From a virus: a stretch of 64,000 nt of DNA. The notes beneath the pieces are model-generated. The model was not told the DNA's origin. It was given only the letters and a program-made list of their open reading frames with translations, and ran no database searches. The stretch lies in IMG/VR virus record IMGVR_UViG_3300005613_004097, positions 1 to 64,000 of that record, one strand, 5' to 3'. The position numbers and the translations under genes are program-made. Below, in pieces: positions 1 to 8,062 of this stretch; the first letter of the stretch is position 1, and each line of letters begins with the position of its first letter.

Positions 1-12
1 TTTAATAATGTT

Positions 13-228
13 TTATGAATTCTGAAAATATTTCATAACTGATTCACAATTTTCAATAAGATATTTTCGATAAACATCCTCATCATCAGATTGTGTTTGT
101 ATATCATTCAATTGATTTTTGATTTTTAGGATTTTAGTATAATTTTCTTCCATTTTTGTGATTTCAGAATCCAACTGTATTGCTAAATTCTCCATTTGTG
201 AATCACTTTCGGTTTTTTCTTTTTTCAT
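13..228 (-). CDS. small coiled-coil protein, function unknown
   Basis: A 71-residue, strongly charged protein that should form mostly helix; heptad-like spacing of Leu/Ile through residues 15-45 suggests a coiled coil. No family recognised. A TAnnTTTG box on the minus strand at 298-305 lies about 70 nt upstream of the ATG, so it probably heads its own transcript. Cytoplasmic; no signal or membrane segment. The assignment as a gene rests on its open frame, promoter and lack of competing genes. Confidence 0.6.
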   Translation of the reverse strand: MKKEKTESDSQMENLAIQLDSEITKMEENYTKILKIKNQLNDIQTQSDDEDVYRKYLIENCESVMKYFQNS

Positions 229-297
229 AAAATCGTTCTTAATTTTTTTTGGAAGGAATTGATTTCTTTATTTTTTATTCATCTCTTTTATATATTA

Positions 298-305
298 CAA
301 ATATA
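298..305 (-). promoter_or_regulatory. Bacteroidetes-type -7 box (TATATTTG)
   Basis: Minus strand reads TATATTTG, matching the TAnnTTTG -7 element of Bacteroidetes housekeeping promoters. It faces the small gene starting at 228. A clear -33 TTTG is not obvious here. Confidence 0.5.
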
Positions 306-306
306 A

Positions 307-1071
307 TCATTTGTTTTTATCATAATTGACATTTATTTTTTTTCTTTGGTGATGTCCTCTTTCTTGAAGAACATAAAGTGCTGCTAATTTTTCAGCACTG
401 TGATTGTTCATATAATCATCATAGTTCAATCTCATCTTGTTTTTTATCTTGATTATTCTTTTTGTGTCCATTTTCTCGAACCTTTTAATATTCTGATTGA
501 ATATTTCAAGGTTGTGTGTGTCTGTTGGTGGATTGATCCGTTCTCTTTGTTTTCTTTCTTTGAGGTATTCTCCTGCAACAAATCGATGTTCCTGACCGTC
601 TTGTAATTTAACGGTATATTTTCTGATACCATTTTTATTTATATCACCAACAAATGTGATGATTCCTGGCATATCATTGAAAAACACCTTTTGATTGATC
701 TCAAAACTATTTTCCTTGTCAAGTTTTGCTTGTTTTTCAGTTCTGAGATTTTTCTCATATTCTCTTTCGAATCTGAGCTGTTCGATTTTTTTTATTTCTT
801 CATCGGTGTAGATTTCGATTTCCAAAGAACTTTCACTCACAATGTTTTTTATCAAAAAACTTCTGTTTGCTTTTGTTATGGCATTGATATCATATTCGAA
901 TCCTGCGAGTTTTTCAATATTGAATTGGTTCTTGATAATTGCAGAAATCCATATTCTATCAATGCCCTCGTGTGTCTTGGTCATATTGACATCAATTATG
1001 TGCTTCACCATTTTGACCATTTCTTCATTTTTTTCAATGAAGTTTTTCAATGCTTCCCCGTTGTATGTCAT
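307..1071 (-). CDS. hypothetical protein with SH3-like middle segment
   Basis: 254 residues, basic and charged. Residues about 125-168 (VFFNDMPGIITFVGD... KYTVKLQDGQEHRFVAGEYL) have the alternating beta pattern of a small SH3-like barrel that reads like a nucleic-acid or protein binding insert; the flanks look helical. I do not recognise the family. Its ATG overlaps the stop of the upstream 58-residue gene (ATGA), so the two are translationally coupled. Confidence 0.7.
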   Translation of the reverse strand: MTYNGEALKNFIEKNEEMVKMVKHIIDVNMTKTHEGIDRIWISAIIKNQFNIEKLAGFEYDINAITKANRSFLIKNIVSESSLEIEIYTDEEIKKIEQLRFEREYEKNLRTEKQAKLDKENSFEINQKVFFNDMPGIITFVGDINKNGIRKYTVKLQDGQEHRFVAGEYLKERKQRERINPPTDTHNLEIFNQNIKRFEKMDTKRIIKIKNKMRLNYDDYMNNHSAEKLAALYVLQERGHHQRKKINVNYDKNK

Positions 1072-1244
1072 TTTTTAATGTATTTGCTCATTATTAACTG
1101 TCCTTTCTTGATGGTATCTTGAACTTTCTTGCATGAAAAGTGATTCAAGACTTTTATACGAACACCAAGAAGTGAATCCGTGTATTGGATTTTTCTTTTA
1201 CAATTTGGGTCACCACACTCACATTTTTCTATCCACTTACTCAT
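1068..1244 (-). CDS. small zinc-binding-like protein
   Basis: A 58-residue reading frame starting MSKWIEKCECGDPNCKRKIQ. The CxCxxxxC plus a later Cys (HFSCKK) could hold one zinc ion. Its TGA overlaps the ATG of the next gene by four bases, and a six-base gap separates its start from the stop of the 99-residue gene upstream, so it sits in a leftward operon. Family unknown; similar short Cys-rich proteins are common in phages. Confidence 0.6.
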   Translation of the reverse strand: MSKWIEKCECGDPNCKRKIQYTDSLLGVRIKVLNHFSCKKVQDTIKKGQLIMSKYIKK

Positions 1245-1249
1245 TTTAT

Positions 1250-1549
1250 TTAATTTTCTGACTCAAAAAGATAAACTTGAGTCTCTGGTTCATAAAAGGG
1301 CTCAGGGCAATTTCCGATGTAAAAATCTTCATCTTCCACCTCGGTAGGTATGAGTTCGTAAAAATCGATGTTTTTAATTTTTCTGAAATTACTGATATCA
1401 TGATATTCCGTCAGGAATAACACTCGCGGTTCATGTGTTCCAACGTTTTTATGAACTACTATAACATCTTGGTATATAGCCATTTCTTTGGCTCTTTCAA
1501 ATGCCAATGTTCTAATATCCCAATAGAAATTCTTGCCTTGTCTTTTCAT
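1250..1549 (-). CDS. hypothetical protein
   Basis: 99 residues beginning MKRQGKNFYWDIRTLAFERA, acidic toward the C-terminus. Predicted mixed alpha/beta with no recognisable motif. It lies four bases downstream of the 5'-nucleotidase gene and is probably co-transcribed with it. Confidence 0.65.
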   Translation of the reverse strand: MKRQGKNFYWDIRTLAFERAKEMAIYQDVIVVHKNVGTHEPRVLFLTEYHDISNFRKIKNIDFYELIPTEVEDEDFYIGNCPEPFYEPETQVYLFESEN

Positions 1550-1553
1550 TTTT

Positions 1554-1997
1554 TCATTTACCCATTAAGTATTCAACAACTGATTTCCAATTTGGAAATT
1601 TTTCTTGTCCGAAATGAATGTGTTCTCCTTCGAATTCACTTTGACCATGTTCAGTAACATCATCAATGAGGAATTCTCCTTTAAGTAATGATTTGTCACA
1701 AGCCATTATGGTTTTTCTTTGTGTTTCCAATCCAAGGTGATTTCTGACCCACATTGCTTTTTCTGTGTAACAAGCAACATTCTGAACAGATGGTCTTGTT
1801 AGAATCCAAACATCATACTTTTCTTCGAGTTTTTTGAATGATTCGATTGCGTCTTTCATTGGCTCAAGTTCCAAGAAGAATCCCACTCTTGATTGTGGAA
1901 AAGGTTGTAGTGGAAAAAGTTTCTTGTCTCGGTCAGAGGCCTTTTCATAGTCACAAAGAACGCCATCCATATCGACATATACTATTTGTTTTTTCAT
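1554..1997 (-). CDS. 5'(3')-deoxyribonucleotidase-like HAD phosphatase (NT5C family)
   Basis: 147 residues. HAD motif I is VDMDGVLCDYE at residues 8-18, with Asp9 as predicted nucleophile and Asp11 as acid/base; motif II is ILTRPS near residue 65; motif III is the conserved Lys followed by LIDDVTEH near residues 110-117. Order and length fit the NT5C family, which dephosphorylates deoxynucleoside 5'-monophosphates in the cytoplasm. In a phage this would trim host or phage nucleotide pools. A TATATTTG box lies only five bases upstream of the ATG, so the mRNA should have almost no leader. Confidence 0.85.
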   Translation of the reverse strand: MKKQIVYVDMDGVLCDYEKASDRDKKLFPLQPFPQSRVGFFLELEPMKDAIESFKKLEEKYDVWILTRPSVQNVACYTEKAMWVRNHLGLETQRKTIMACDKSLLKGEFLIDDVTEHGQSEFEGEHIHFGQEKFPNWKSVVEYLMGK

Positions 1998-2001
1998 ATT
2001 A

Positions 2002-2009
2002 CAAATATA
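2002..2009 (-). promoter_or_regulatory. Bacteroidetes-type -7 box (TATATTTG)
   Basis: Minus-strand TATATTTG immediately upstream of the deoxynucleotidase start at 1997. The distance predicts a transcript starting at or near the ATG. Confidence 0.55.
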
Positions 2010-2014
2010 ATGAA

Positions 2015-2494
2015 TTAATTTTGAATTTCAAAGACCATATCATTCTCGACATACTCTTCGAATAGATTTTTCTCTTTCAATAGTTCAATTACCTCATCAG
2101 TACAATCTGCTTCATCTGATGCATAAGCAAATTGAATCTTATTAAGAACATATTTCACACCATTCTTATCTGCCCATTCTTTGATGATATCTGATACTTG
2201 ATTGAAATTGTTTTCAAGTTCTGAATTTTGCAATTGTGTTATTTCCTGTCGGAATGTTCCTTCGATTTCGACTGCTTCTGCTTGAAGTTCTCTGAATCTT
2301 TCTGCCTTTTCCTGTTGTGTCTTGTCGTCAAGTATGAGTTTCTGAGATGCTTGTACGATCTGCTCCATTTCATCTCTTATGGATTCGATTTTTTTTGCAA
2401 ATCGATCTTTTTCATTGTTCACCTTTTCAATTGATCTGTGGTAAGGTTCGTAGTTTTTTAGTAGTTTTTCGGTGTCTGCTATTCTGAATTCCAT
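2015..2494 (-). CDS. OmpH/Skp-like chaperone homologue without signal peptide
   Basis: 159 residues. The N-terminus (MEFRIADTEKLLKNYEPYHR) resembles the start of mature OmpH/Skp proteins, residues 20-100 form a long charged coiled coil, and the C-terminus YVLNKIQFAYASDEADCTDEV matches the family's characteristic final strand (vly.....DiTdeVi..L). Cellular OmpH/Skp proteins are periplasmic chaperones with a signal peptide; none is present here, and the protein starts right at the mature-domain position, so it would stay in the cytoplasm. A role as a chaperone for virion proteins is an inference. Confidence 0.65.
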   Translation of the reverse strand: MEFRIADTEKLLKNYEPYHRSIEKVNNEKDRFAKKIESIRDEMEQIVQASQKLILDDKTQQEKAERFRELQAEAVEIEGTFRQEITQLQNSELENNFNQVSDIIKEWADKNGVKYVLNKIQFAYASDEADCTDEVIELLKEKNLFEEYVENDMVFEIQN

Positions 2495-2526
2495 TTTAAT
2501 ATTATTTTTTCAAGTTATATTGAATT

Positions 2527-3285
2527 TTAAAATGAATGTTTAGGTAGATATTCTTCCAATGTAGGAACAAAGTTGAGACATCGATAGAATTTTGCATCAG
2601 ACTCAGGACCGATATAAAGTAAGTATCCACCAGCTACTGGAAATCCCCATTCTCTTAATATGGTTGCATAAAGTGATATCTGAATTGAATATTCATTGTG
2701 ATGGTTCTGATAATGATCTTGAAATGGTGTCAACAATTTATCATATCTTTGTGTTTCATCGGTGGTGAATTTTTTATTTGTCTTATAATCGACTATCACT
2801 ATTTTTCCCTTGTATAGAAATAGTGAATCTATTGTTCCAGCAATCGGATATTTCTTTGAGAAAACTCTTTTTTCCATTACTATCGGTTCCAATTTATGAA
2901 GGTGTGTTGCGTATATCTTATTGAATTTGTTTATTCTGTCTATGATATCAATATTGGTGGGCAATGGATTGTATTTTTCATTGAAATAATCTTCGATCCA
3001 TTCGTGTGTTGCTGTTCCCACGATATTTGCGTAGTCATTCTTATCTTGCCATTCCTTTAGTATTTCCTCTTGCGAGATACCTCTATCATCGGCCTTCTTT
3101 TTTGACCAGTATTCTGTGTCGAATTTTTTGTGAAAGTTCTGTAAGAATTGAGTTGCTGAGATGTAATGTTTTCCCTTATAATGGTATTTGTGCTGATCGG
3201 GATCGAATGTGAATTCGGGATCATCGAAACAGGTCAGTTTATTTATGATTTCATCTTTTGTCACATTTATTTTATTGAAAATCAA
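2527..3285 (-). CDS. PD-(D/E)XK nuclease, RecB/Cas4-like
   Basis: 252 residues with the ordered motifs of the RecB-family nuclease core: GTATHEW at residues 90-96, AGTIDSL at 149-155 (catalytic Asp), VDYKT at 165-169 (D-x-K), and the QxxxY helix around Gln202. Such enzymes cut or resect DNA with Mg2+. In phages they serve in recombination, replication or host DNA breakdown; which applies here cannot be told. No iron-sulfur cysteine set as in Cas4 is visible. It is the first gene of the leftward group and starts back to back with the rightward repeat protein. Confidence 0.85.
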   Translation of the reverse strand: MIFNKINVTKDEIINKLTCFDDPEFTFDPDQHKYHYKGKHYISATQFLQNFHKKFDTEYWSKKKADDRGISQEEILKEWQDKNDYANIVGTATHEWIEDYFNEKYNPLPTNIDIIDRINKFNKIYATHLHKLEPIVMEKRVFSKKYPIAGTIDSLFLYKGKIVIVDYKTNKKFTTDETQRYDKLLTPFQDHYQNHHNEYSIQISLYATILREWGFPVAGGYLLYIGPESDAKFYRCLNFVPTLEEYLPKHSF

Positions 3286-3294
3286 CTCATTGGT

Positions 3295-3304
3295 TTAATA
3301 TATA
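3295..3304 (+). promoter_or_regulatory. putative late promoter TTAATATATA
   Basis: TTAATATATA sits six bases before the ATG at 3310. The same string or a close variant recurs just upstream of structural and cargo-type genes in this window, unlike the TAnnTTTG boxes. Confidence 0.5.
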
Positions 3305-3309
3305 GATGT

Positions 3310-4275
3310 ATGAAACTCTTAAAATACAGACAATTCAATGAGTCTAAACAGAATATAGATTCCATATGTAAAGAATTTGGCATCAAAAACTATACTATCA
3401 ATGGGGATGGATCAATTGATGTTGATGGAAATGTTGATTTATCATCTAAAAAATTAACTAAACTTCCATTAAAATTCAGAAATGTAAGTGGTGGTTTTTG
3501 GTGTCATGATAATAAATTAACTTCTTTAGAAGGAAGTCCAAAAAGTGTTGGTTATTTTGATTGTTCTAGGAATCAATTAACTTCTTTAGAAGGAAGTCCA
3601 AAAAGTGTTGGTGGTTATTTTGATTGTTCTAGGAATCAATTAACTTCTTTAGAAGGAAGTCCAAAAAGTGTTGGTTATTTTGATTGTTCTAGGAATCAAT
3701 TAACTTCTTTAGAAGGAAGTCCAAAAAGGGTTGCTGGTAATTTTTGGTGTGATGATAATAAATTAACTTCTTTAGAAGGTGGTCCAAAAAGTGTGGGTGG
3801 TGATTTTTATTGTGATAATAATAATCAATTAACTTCTTTAGAAGGAAGTCCAAGTGTGGGTGGTGATTTTTATTGTCATGCTAATAAATTAACTTCTTTA
3901 GAAGGTGGTCCAAAAAGTGTTGGTGGTCATTTTAATTGTCATGATAATAAATTAACTTCTTTAGAAGGTGGTCCAAAAAGTGTGGGTGGTGATTTTTATT
4001 GTCATGATAACACAAGCCTTATTTCACTTGAAGGATTTCCTCTACACTATGATGAGACCAAAAACTTTTCATGCGAAAACACCAAACTTGAAGAAATATA
4101 TGAACTCTTTGACACCATCGATGCAATTGAATGGATCAACGAATTCGAAGCGATCAATTATGACAGTGATGTTCCAGAAGTTTATTATATGAAATTATTG
4201 GATGTTTGGAACGAACTTGGACAAGAACCTATACCAAAAGAGGAAATAAATCTTAAAAATTATAAATTGATATGA
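3310..4275 (+). CDS. leucine-rich-repeat-like protein with capsid-targeting-like N-terminus
   Basis: 321 residues from the ATG at 3310, which follows a TTAATATATA element. It starts MKLLKYRQFNESK, the shared N-terminal motif of this window. Residues 40-255 hold about nine 20-22-residue repeats of the form LTSLEG(S/G)PKSVGGxFxCxxN, a solenoid type seen in phage and giant-virus proteins. The DNA repeats of about 60 bp are nearly identical, which points to recent expansion. The C-terminal 70 residues are a separate acidic helical segment. Its TGA overlaps the next start (ATGA). Probable role: binding to a protein or cell-surface partner; not determined. Confidence 0.8.
   Translation: MKLLKYRQFNESKQNIDSICKEFGIKNYTINGDGSIDVDGNVDLSSKKLTKLPLKFRNVSGGFWCHDNKLTSLEGSPKSVGYFDCSRNQLTSLEGSPKSVGGYFDCSRNQLTSLEGSPKSVGYFDCSRNQLTSLEGSPKRVAGNFWCDDNKLTSLEGGPKSVGGDFYCDNNNQLTSLEGSPSVGGDFYCHANKLTSLEGGPKSVGGHFNCHDNKLTSLEGGPKSVGGDFYCHDNTSLISLEGFPLHYDETKNFSCENTKLEEIYELFDTIDAIEWINEFEAINYDSDVPEVYYMKLLDVWNELGQEPIPKEEINLKNYKLI
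3505..4010 (+). repeat. tandem coding repeats of about 60-63 bp
   Basis: The stretch beginning AATTAACTTCTTTAGAAGG recurs eight times with one- to three-codon length variation (GGT insertion or loss). Copies are almost identical in DNA, so unequal recombination or slippage is recent. Confidence 0.85.
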
Positions 4276-4742
4276 AACATTTAAAGAAATTCAACGAATC
4301 GAAATCTGATCTTGATTTTGAGACATTCAAAGAAATAATGGAAAGATTGCTTGATGAATTTCCGTCAGAAATAAGATTTGATGATTATTCAGGTGAAGAA
4401 GACCCATTCTATGATTTTCATATTGCTTTTCCAAAAATAGAAGCTGATATGATATTCGAGGATGGTGTATTTTCATTTGATTATTTGGATTACATGGATT
4501 CAGAAGCACCAGAACCAGTGCCAGATGATCTGATGGATAATGTTGACAATCATATAAATATGTTGAGAAAGATACAAAGAGAGTCAGAGAATGCAATTCG
4601 CATACACGACCAATTCAAGGAAATGATGATAATTTTCATCGATGAGGTAAAGCCGATTCTCGAAAGTTTCTCAAATTGTCTTGATGTCACCATAGGAGCA
4701 TCTATCGATGAATTGAGAATCTGTTTTGAAATAAAATATTAA
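4272..4742 (+). CDS. hypothetical acidic protein with capsid-targeting-like N-terminus
   Basis: 156 residues starting MKHLKKFNESKSD. Strongly acidic, with an Asp/Glu/Pro-rich middle (residues 75-95) and a helical C-terminal half. No domain recognised. The start overlaps the preceding stop by four bases and the following gene begins eight bases after its stop, so the three genes form one operon ending at the terminator at 5459-5488. The FNE-S sequence fits the cleavage site of the shared N-terminal propeptide-like motif. Confidence 0.75.
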   Translation: MKHLKKFNESKSDLDFETFKEIMERLLDEFPSEIRFDDYSGEEDPFYDFHIAFPKIEADMIFEDGVFSFDYLDYMDSEAPEPVPDDLMDNVDNHINMLRKIQRESENAIRIHDQFKEMMIIFIDEVKPILESFSNCLDVTIGASIDELRICFEIKY

Positions 4743-4749
4743 TTGGTTG

Positions 4750-5478
4750 ATGAAATATATTGAGACATTTAACGAGAACAATGAGCATGGTATAATTGAG
4801 TGGATATCCATGAAATTAGGTCGAAACATCGGAAAAAGAATCGGTGACGGACTTTTTTCTGTCGTATATGAGTTCGGTGATATGAGGGCAATAAGATTTT
4901 CTGATGTTTTAAAAAAAGAGTATATTGAATTGGAAAATAAGACAATTCCACACATTGTGAGAATCTATCAGAACGGAAGTATAAAAGTTCCAAAAAAATT
5001 CATTCAAAGAACACCAAGTGGTTATTTCTTTGAATTGGGTTGGAACACATACCATAGTGATACTTTATATTATACCATCATGGAGCGGGTTTATCGCTCT
5101 TTCAAGTTCGTTGATGCCATGGACATGATAGATATCACAATAGGATATTATATCGAAGAGCATGAAGATTATAATGATATTACTAAATTCGGATATCTTT
5201 ATGATGAATGTAATTCACATGATGTGATACAATGGATATATGATTCACTTCAAGGAGACCTGGATCCTTATAAATTCAAGTATGTAAGTCATATTTTTGC
5301 AGATCTCGTTGTTCTTATGAGAAGTCTGTCAAAAAAGTTTGAATGGCGTGATATACATTCGGCTCAGTTCGGTCAAAGAAAGAATGGTGAGTTGGTGGCC
5401 TTTGATATTGATGGGATCGAGATAAATGATTCATATGAATTGAAAAACATCATAAAAGAAAAAGGTCCTCTTGATTGA
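4750..5478 (+). CDS. protein-kinase-like protein with capsid-targeting-like N-terminus
   Basis: 242 residues from the ATG at 4750; a TTG one codon upstream is less likely. After the motif MKYIETFNEN comes a glycine-rich loop IGDGLFSVVYEF (31-42), then a VAIK-like AIR segment in which Arg replaces Lys. Near the C-terminus WRDIHSAQFG (199-208) resembles the HRDxxxxN catalytic loop with Gln for Asn, and FDIDG (218-222) the DFG/DxD metal site. This order fits a eukaryote-like kinase or aminoglycoside-kinase fold, but several canonical residues are changed, so activity is uncertain. If packaged, it could modify host proteins at infection, as T4 Alt does by ADP-ribosylation. Last gene of the operon. 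Confidence 0.65.
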   Translation: MKYIETFNENNEHGIIEWISMKLGRNIGKRIGDGLFSVVYEFGDMRAIRFSDVLKKEYIELENKTIPHIVRIYQNGSIKVPKKFIQRTPSGYFFELGWNTYHSDTLYYTIMERVYRSFKFVDAMDMIDITIGYYIEEHEDYNDITKFGYLYDECNSHDVIQWIYDSLQGDLDPYKFKYVSHIFADLVVLMRSLSKKFEWRDIHSAQFGQRKNGELVAFDIDGIEINDSYELKNIIKEKGPLD

Positions 5479-5488
5479 GGACCTTTTT
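5459..5488. terminator. bidirectional intrinsic terminator
   Basis: A 12-bp perfect stem (AAAAAGGTCCTC / GAGGACCTTTTT) with a six-base loop TTGATT, rich in A on the left and T on the right, lies exactly between two convergent genes. It can stop transcription from both sides. It overlaps the last codons and stop of the kinase-like gene. Confidence 0.85.
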
Positions 5489-5492
5489 GATT

Positions 5493-6344
5493 TTAGTAAA
5501 GAATCGATTTTAGTTTTTCTCTTCTCACGGCCCATTGTGTTATCTTCAACACTTTTTCAGTTTCTCTTTTAATAACACTTGAGTCCATTTTTGCAAATAT
5601 TCTCATATATGTTTGAAATACTGCAAATGCATCTAAAACAATGTCCTCGTTAGGTTCTACTGTTTTTATGTTCTCACTTTTTTTAGAGAGTAGTGAGTAA
5701 GCTTTTTGATCCAATTTACCTCGTTGTGTGAATTTGATATCATACTTCAATTTGTCAAAATTCTTGTGAGCCGCTAAGGATTCACCATCACCAACGATAA
5801 CTTCTCTCAATTTTGAGAATCTGATAGTGTGGTCAATTAGTTTTTTCATTGCCTCGATCTGGTCTGTGAAGTTCTCATCATTTATGTTGTCACTTACCAT
5901 GTCTGCGGCCTCTGTGACACCTCTGAGGTGTTTTTTTGAAAGACTTACATTCTTTTTACTGAAAACGGTATAGAAATTACCTTTTCTCGAATAAAGACCT
6001 GTGTTGAACTGTAGTCTTCGTGTTTTGTCAGTTGAGTTGATGATGTGAAATGTTTTTTGAAACTCGTGACCGTTCAATTCAATTACATCTGAGTAAAGGG
6101 TAAGCTCTTGAATTCCACCGGTCAATTTCAATCGATATTTATCGATCGTGAAATTCTGCTCGATCATATCAATTCTTGATTTGATGTAATTTTTGATGTC
6201 AAATACCTCGTATCTGTCTGATACTGTAGCGGTCTTGGTCACACGGTCACCGATCTTTGTGATGATGGTATTGCCTTCTCTGATGATAGAGATGCTGTCA
6301 ATTTTTTCGAGTAGTTCTTGTTTGTTGTAGGTTTTGATTATCAT
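5493..6344 (-). CDS. conserved phage protein, possibly DUF932-like
   Basis: 283 residues, basic. The central part (GHEFQKTFHIINSTDKTRRL and the following TGLYSRKGN) is reminiscent of DUF932 plasmid/phage proteins, which carry a similar beta-rich core followed by helical repeats, but the match is only an impression. C-terminus helical. A TATATTTG box at 6360-6367 precedes the ATG, so it is probably transcribed by host polymerase early. Confidence 0.55.
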   Translation of the reverse strand: MIIKTYNKQELLEKIDSISIIREGNTIITKIGDRVTKTATVSDRYEVFDIKNYIKSRIDMIEQNFTIDKYRLKLTGGIQELTLYSDVIELNGHEFQKTFHIINSTDKTRRLQFNTGLYSRKGNFYTVFSKKNVSLSKKHLRGVTEAADMVSDNINDENFTDQIEAMKKLIDHTIRFSKLREVIVGDGESLAAHKNFDKLKYDIKFTQRGKLDQKAYSLLSKKSENIKTVEPNEDIVLDAFAVFQTYMRIFAKMDSSVIKRETEKVLKITQWAVRREKLKSILY

Positions 6345-6359
6345 ATCGTTTATTTGTCA

Positions 6360-6367
6360 CAAATATA
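6360..6367 (-). promoter_or_regulatory. Bacteroidetes-type -7 box (TATATTTG)
   Basis: Minus-strand TATATTTG 16 bases upstream of the start at 6344. Confidence 0.5.
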
Positions 6368-6405
6368 GTAAATTTTTGTGACACCACAAGTGATGTTTTG
6401 AAAAA

Positions 6406-6414
6406 TAATATATA
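6406..6414 (+). promoter_or_regulatory. putative late promoter TAATATATA
   Basis: TAATATATA about 20 bases upstream of the structural-type gene starting at 6435. Confidence 0.45.
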
Positions 6415-6434
6415 GATAAAATCTAATATTTAAA

Positions 6435-7433
6435 ATGTCTTTAGGAACACCATCAATAGGAACATCATCAGCTTGGTACTCTCAGTATGAGACCGATATA
6501 ACTCAATTGTTACAGAGGTTGCAGGATAACACATCCAATCTGATAAATGCAAAGGATGTTCGTGATTCCATATGGACATTATACAATCAGATACTTTTAA
6601 CAGCTTCTCAATCAGCCACACAATCTTTATATGACCTTGGTACACCTTCAACCGTTACTGTTGGTGGTATTATAAAAGGATCAACCTTTTCTCAGGCAAG
6701 TTTAAAGGACCTTTTCGACCAGATGTTATTGCCATATGTTGCTCCTACGATCGATCAATTTCAATTGAGTTCTCAATTATATCAGTTCGGACAGGTTGCA
6801 CCTTTACTGACATCATCATATAGTATAACACCAGGATCGGTTCCATTGTTTTCAATACAGTTGTTTGGTCCATCTGGTCTACTGTCAACAAATATACCAA
6901 GTGGATCTGATCCTGAAACTAGTGTTTTTGGGGCGATCGTACCCACATATTCGACAACGCCTGTTTTGATCGATAGCAATACATTCACAATGAGTGTTGT
7001 AACAGCTGATTCACTTTCATTCAGTTCAACCACTTCAATCGATTACAATCACAAGATATACTATGGACCAATTGACCTTACACCGATAGGTGGTTTCACT
7101 GCATCTGATCCAATATCTGTTTCGACAGTAGAATCATATCTTACCGATACAAGAATAAAAGGACTTTCATATTCAGACCTGACAACTGGTTTCACATTCG
7201 ATCAGGATATGGTATTTGCAACAGGATCTTATTTCGTTTTTGCTCATCCTACTTTGTTCGGTGAATTGCCATATCAAGGTTTTTATGTAGAGAACATGTT
7301 CACAACAGATCACACAAAGATAAGAGATGCGTCAACATTTTCAAATGAATATTCGTACCTGACACAATATGATGTTTGGATATCGAATGCAAGTTATGAT
7401 AATGTTGATATAAATATAAGACATGATGGATGA
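6435..7433 (+). CDS. probable virion structural protein
   Basis: 332 residues, rich in Ser, Thr, Gly and beta-branched residues and poor in charge, which is typical of phage baseplate, fibre or head decoration proteins and unlike the enzymes around it. The N-terminus (MSLGTPSIGTSSAWYSQYET) and helical segment at 15-60 could be an attachment region, followed by beta-rich sequence. It has a late-type promoter and its stop overlaps the start of the next gene. Exact location in the virion cannot be told. Confidence 0.6.
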   Translation: MSLGTPSIGTSSAWYSQYETDITQLLQRLQDNTSNLINAKDVRDSIWTLYNQILLTASQSATQSLYDLGTPSTVTVGGIIKGSTFSQASLKDLFDQMLLPYVAPTIDQFQLSSQLYQFGQVAPLLTSSYSITPGSVPLFSIQLFGPSGLLSTNIPSGSDPETSVFGAIVPTYSTTPVLIDSNTFTMSVVTADSLSFSSTTSIDYNHKIYYGPIDLTPIGGFTASDPISVSTVESYLTDTRIKGLSYSDLTTGFTFDQDMVFATGSYFVFAHPTLFGELPYQGFYVENMFTTDHTKIRDASTFSNEYSYLTQYDVWISNASYDNVDINIRHDG

Positions 7434-8062
7434 GAATTTTAAGGTTTTACCAACATATCAATGAGGAACTTTCAAAGAATGATCCGATACCTGAACTTGA
7501 TATGAGTTCCAAACTCGGTGTGATCTTACTTGGAGCCCCTGGTTCTGGAAAATCAACTTTCATAAGAGATGAGATGATGCGGAAAATGTCAAATTTCAAA
7601 TCGTTTTCATCAGATGATGTTTCTTTGATGTTCACTAAGGATCCCAATGTTAGAAAGCGAGGTGCGTCAAGATTGAACATTGATAGATTGAAAAGGTTCA
7701 TGTTGAGTGGTCAGAATTTCATATATGACACAACTGGATCAAGTGATGGAAATCTTCGATCTATCATTGATCATTCGAAAGAATTGGGTTATGATATACT
7801 ATTCATACATATAATAGTGAGTTTAGATACAGCAAAGAAGCATAATCTAGAAAGAAAAACCAAAGGAGGTCATTTTGTTGATGTTGATTACTTGGAAAAA
7901 AATTACAGGGAACAATTCTCAAAGATGAAAGAATATGAATCTGAATTTGATCCTCTTTCATATTATGTTGTTCTGAATAAAATAGATTCATACAAATATT
8001 ATAAGATGGATTCAGGTAAGCTTTTAAAAAGGCGTGTGGATAGGTATGTTCCGATTCATTGA
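7430..8062 (+). CDS. P-loop kinase (zeta-toxin/polynucleotide-kinase-like) with capsid-targeting-like N-terminus
   Basis: 210 residues starting MRILRFYQHINEELSK, the shared N-terminal motif. Walker A is GAPGSGKST at 35-43; SSDDV near residue 60 and FIYDTTGSS near residue 97 fit the substrate-binding Asp and Walker B region of zeta-toxin/PNK-type kinases; a LERKTKGGHFVD segment near 140 would be the Arg-rich lid. Likely phosphorylates a nucleotide, RNA end or small molecule; substrate unknown. Its ATG overlaps the stop of the structural gene, consistent with late expression. Confidence 0.75.
   Translation: MRILRFYQHINEELSKNDPIPELDMSSKLGVILLGAPGSGKSTFIRDEMMRKMSNFKSFSSDDVSLMFTKDPNVRKRGASRLNIDRLKRFMLSGQNFIYDTTGSSDGNLRSIIDHSKELGYDILFIHIIVSLDTAKKHNLERKTKGGHFVDVDYLEKNYREQFSKMKEYESEFDPLSYYVVLNKIDSYKYYKMDSGKLLKRRVDRYVPIH

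Noticed and set aside
691-1122. Plus-strand open frame of 143 codons
   Set aside because: Phe/Cys-rich translation antisense to the 254-residue gene; a shadow of AT-rich coding sequence.
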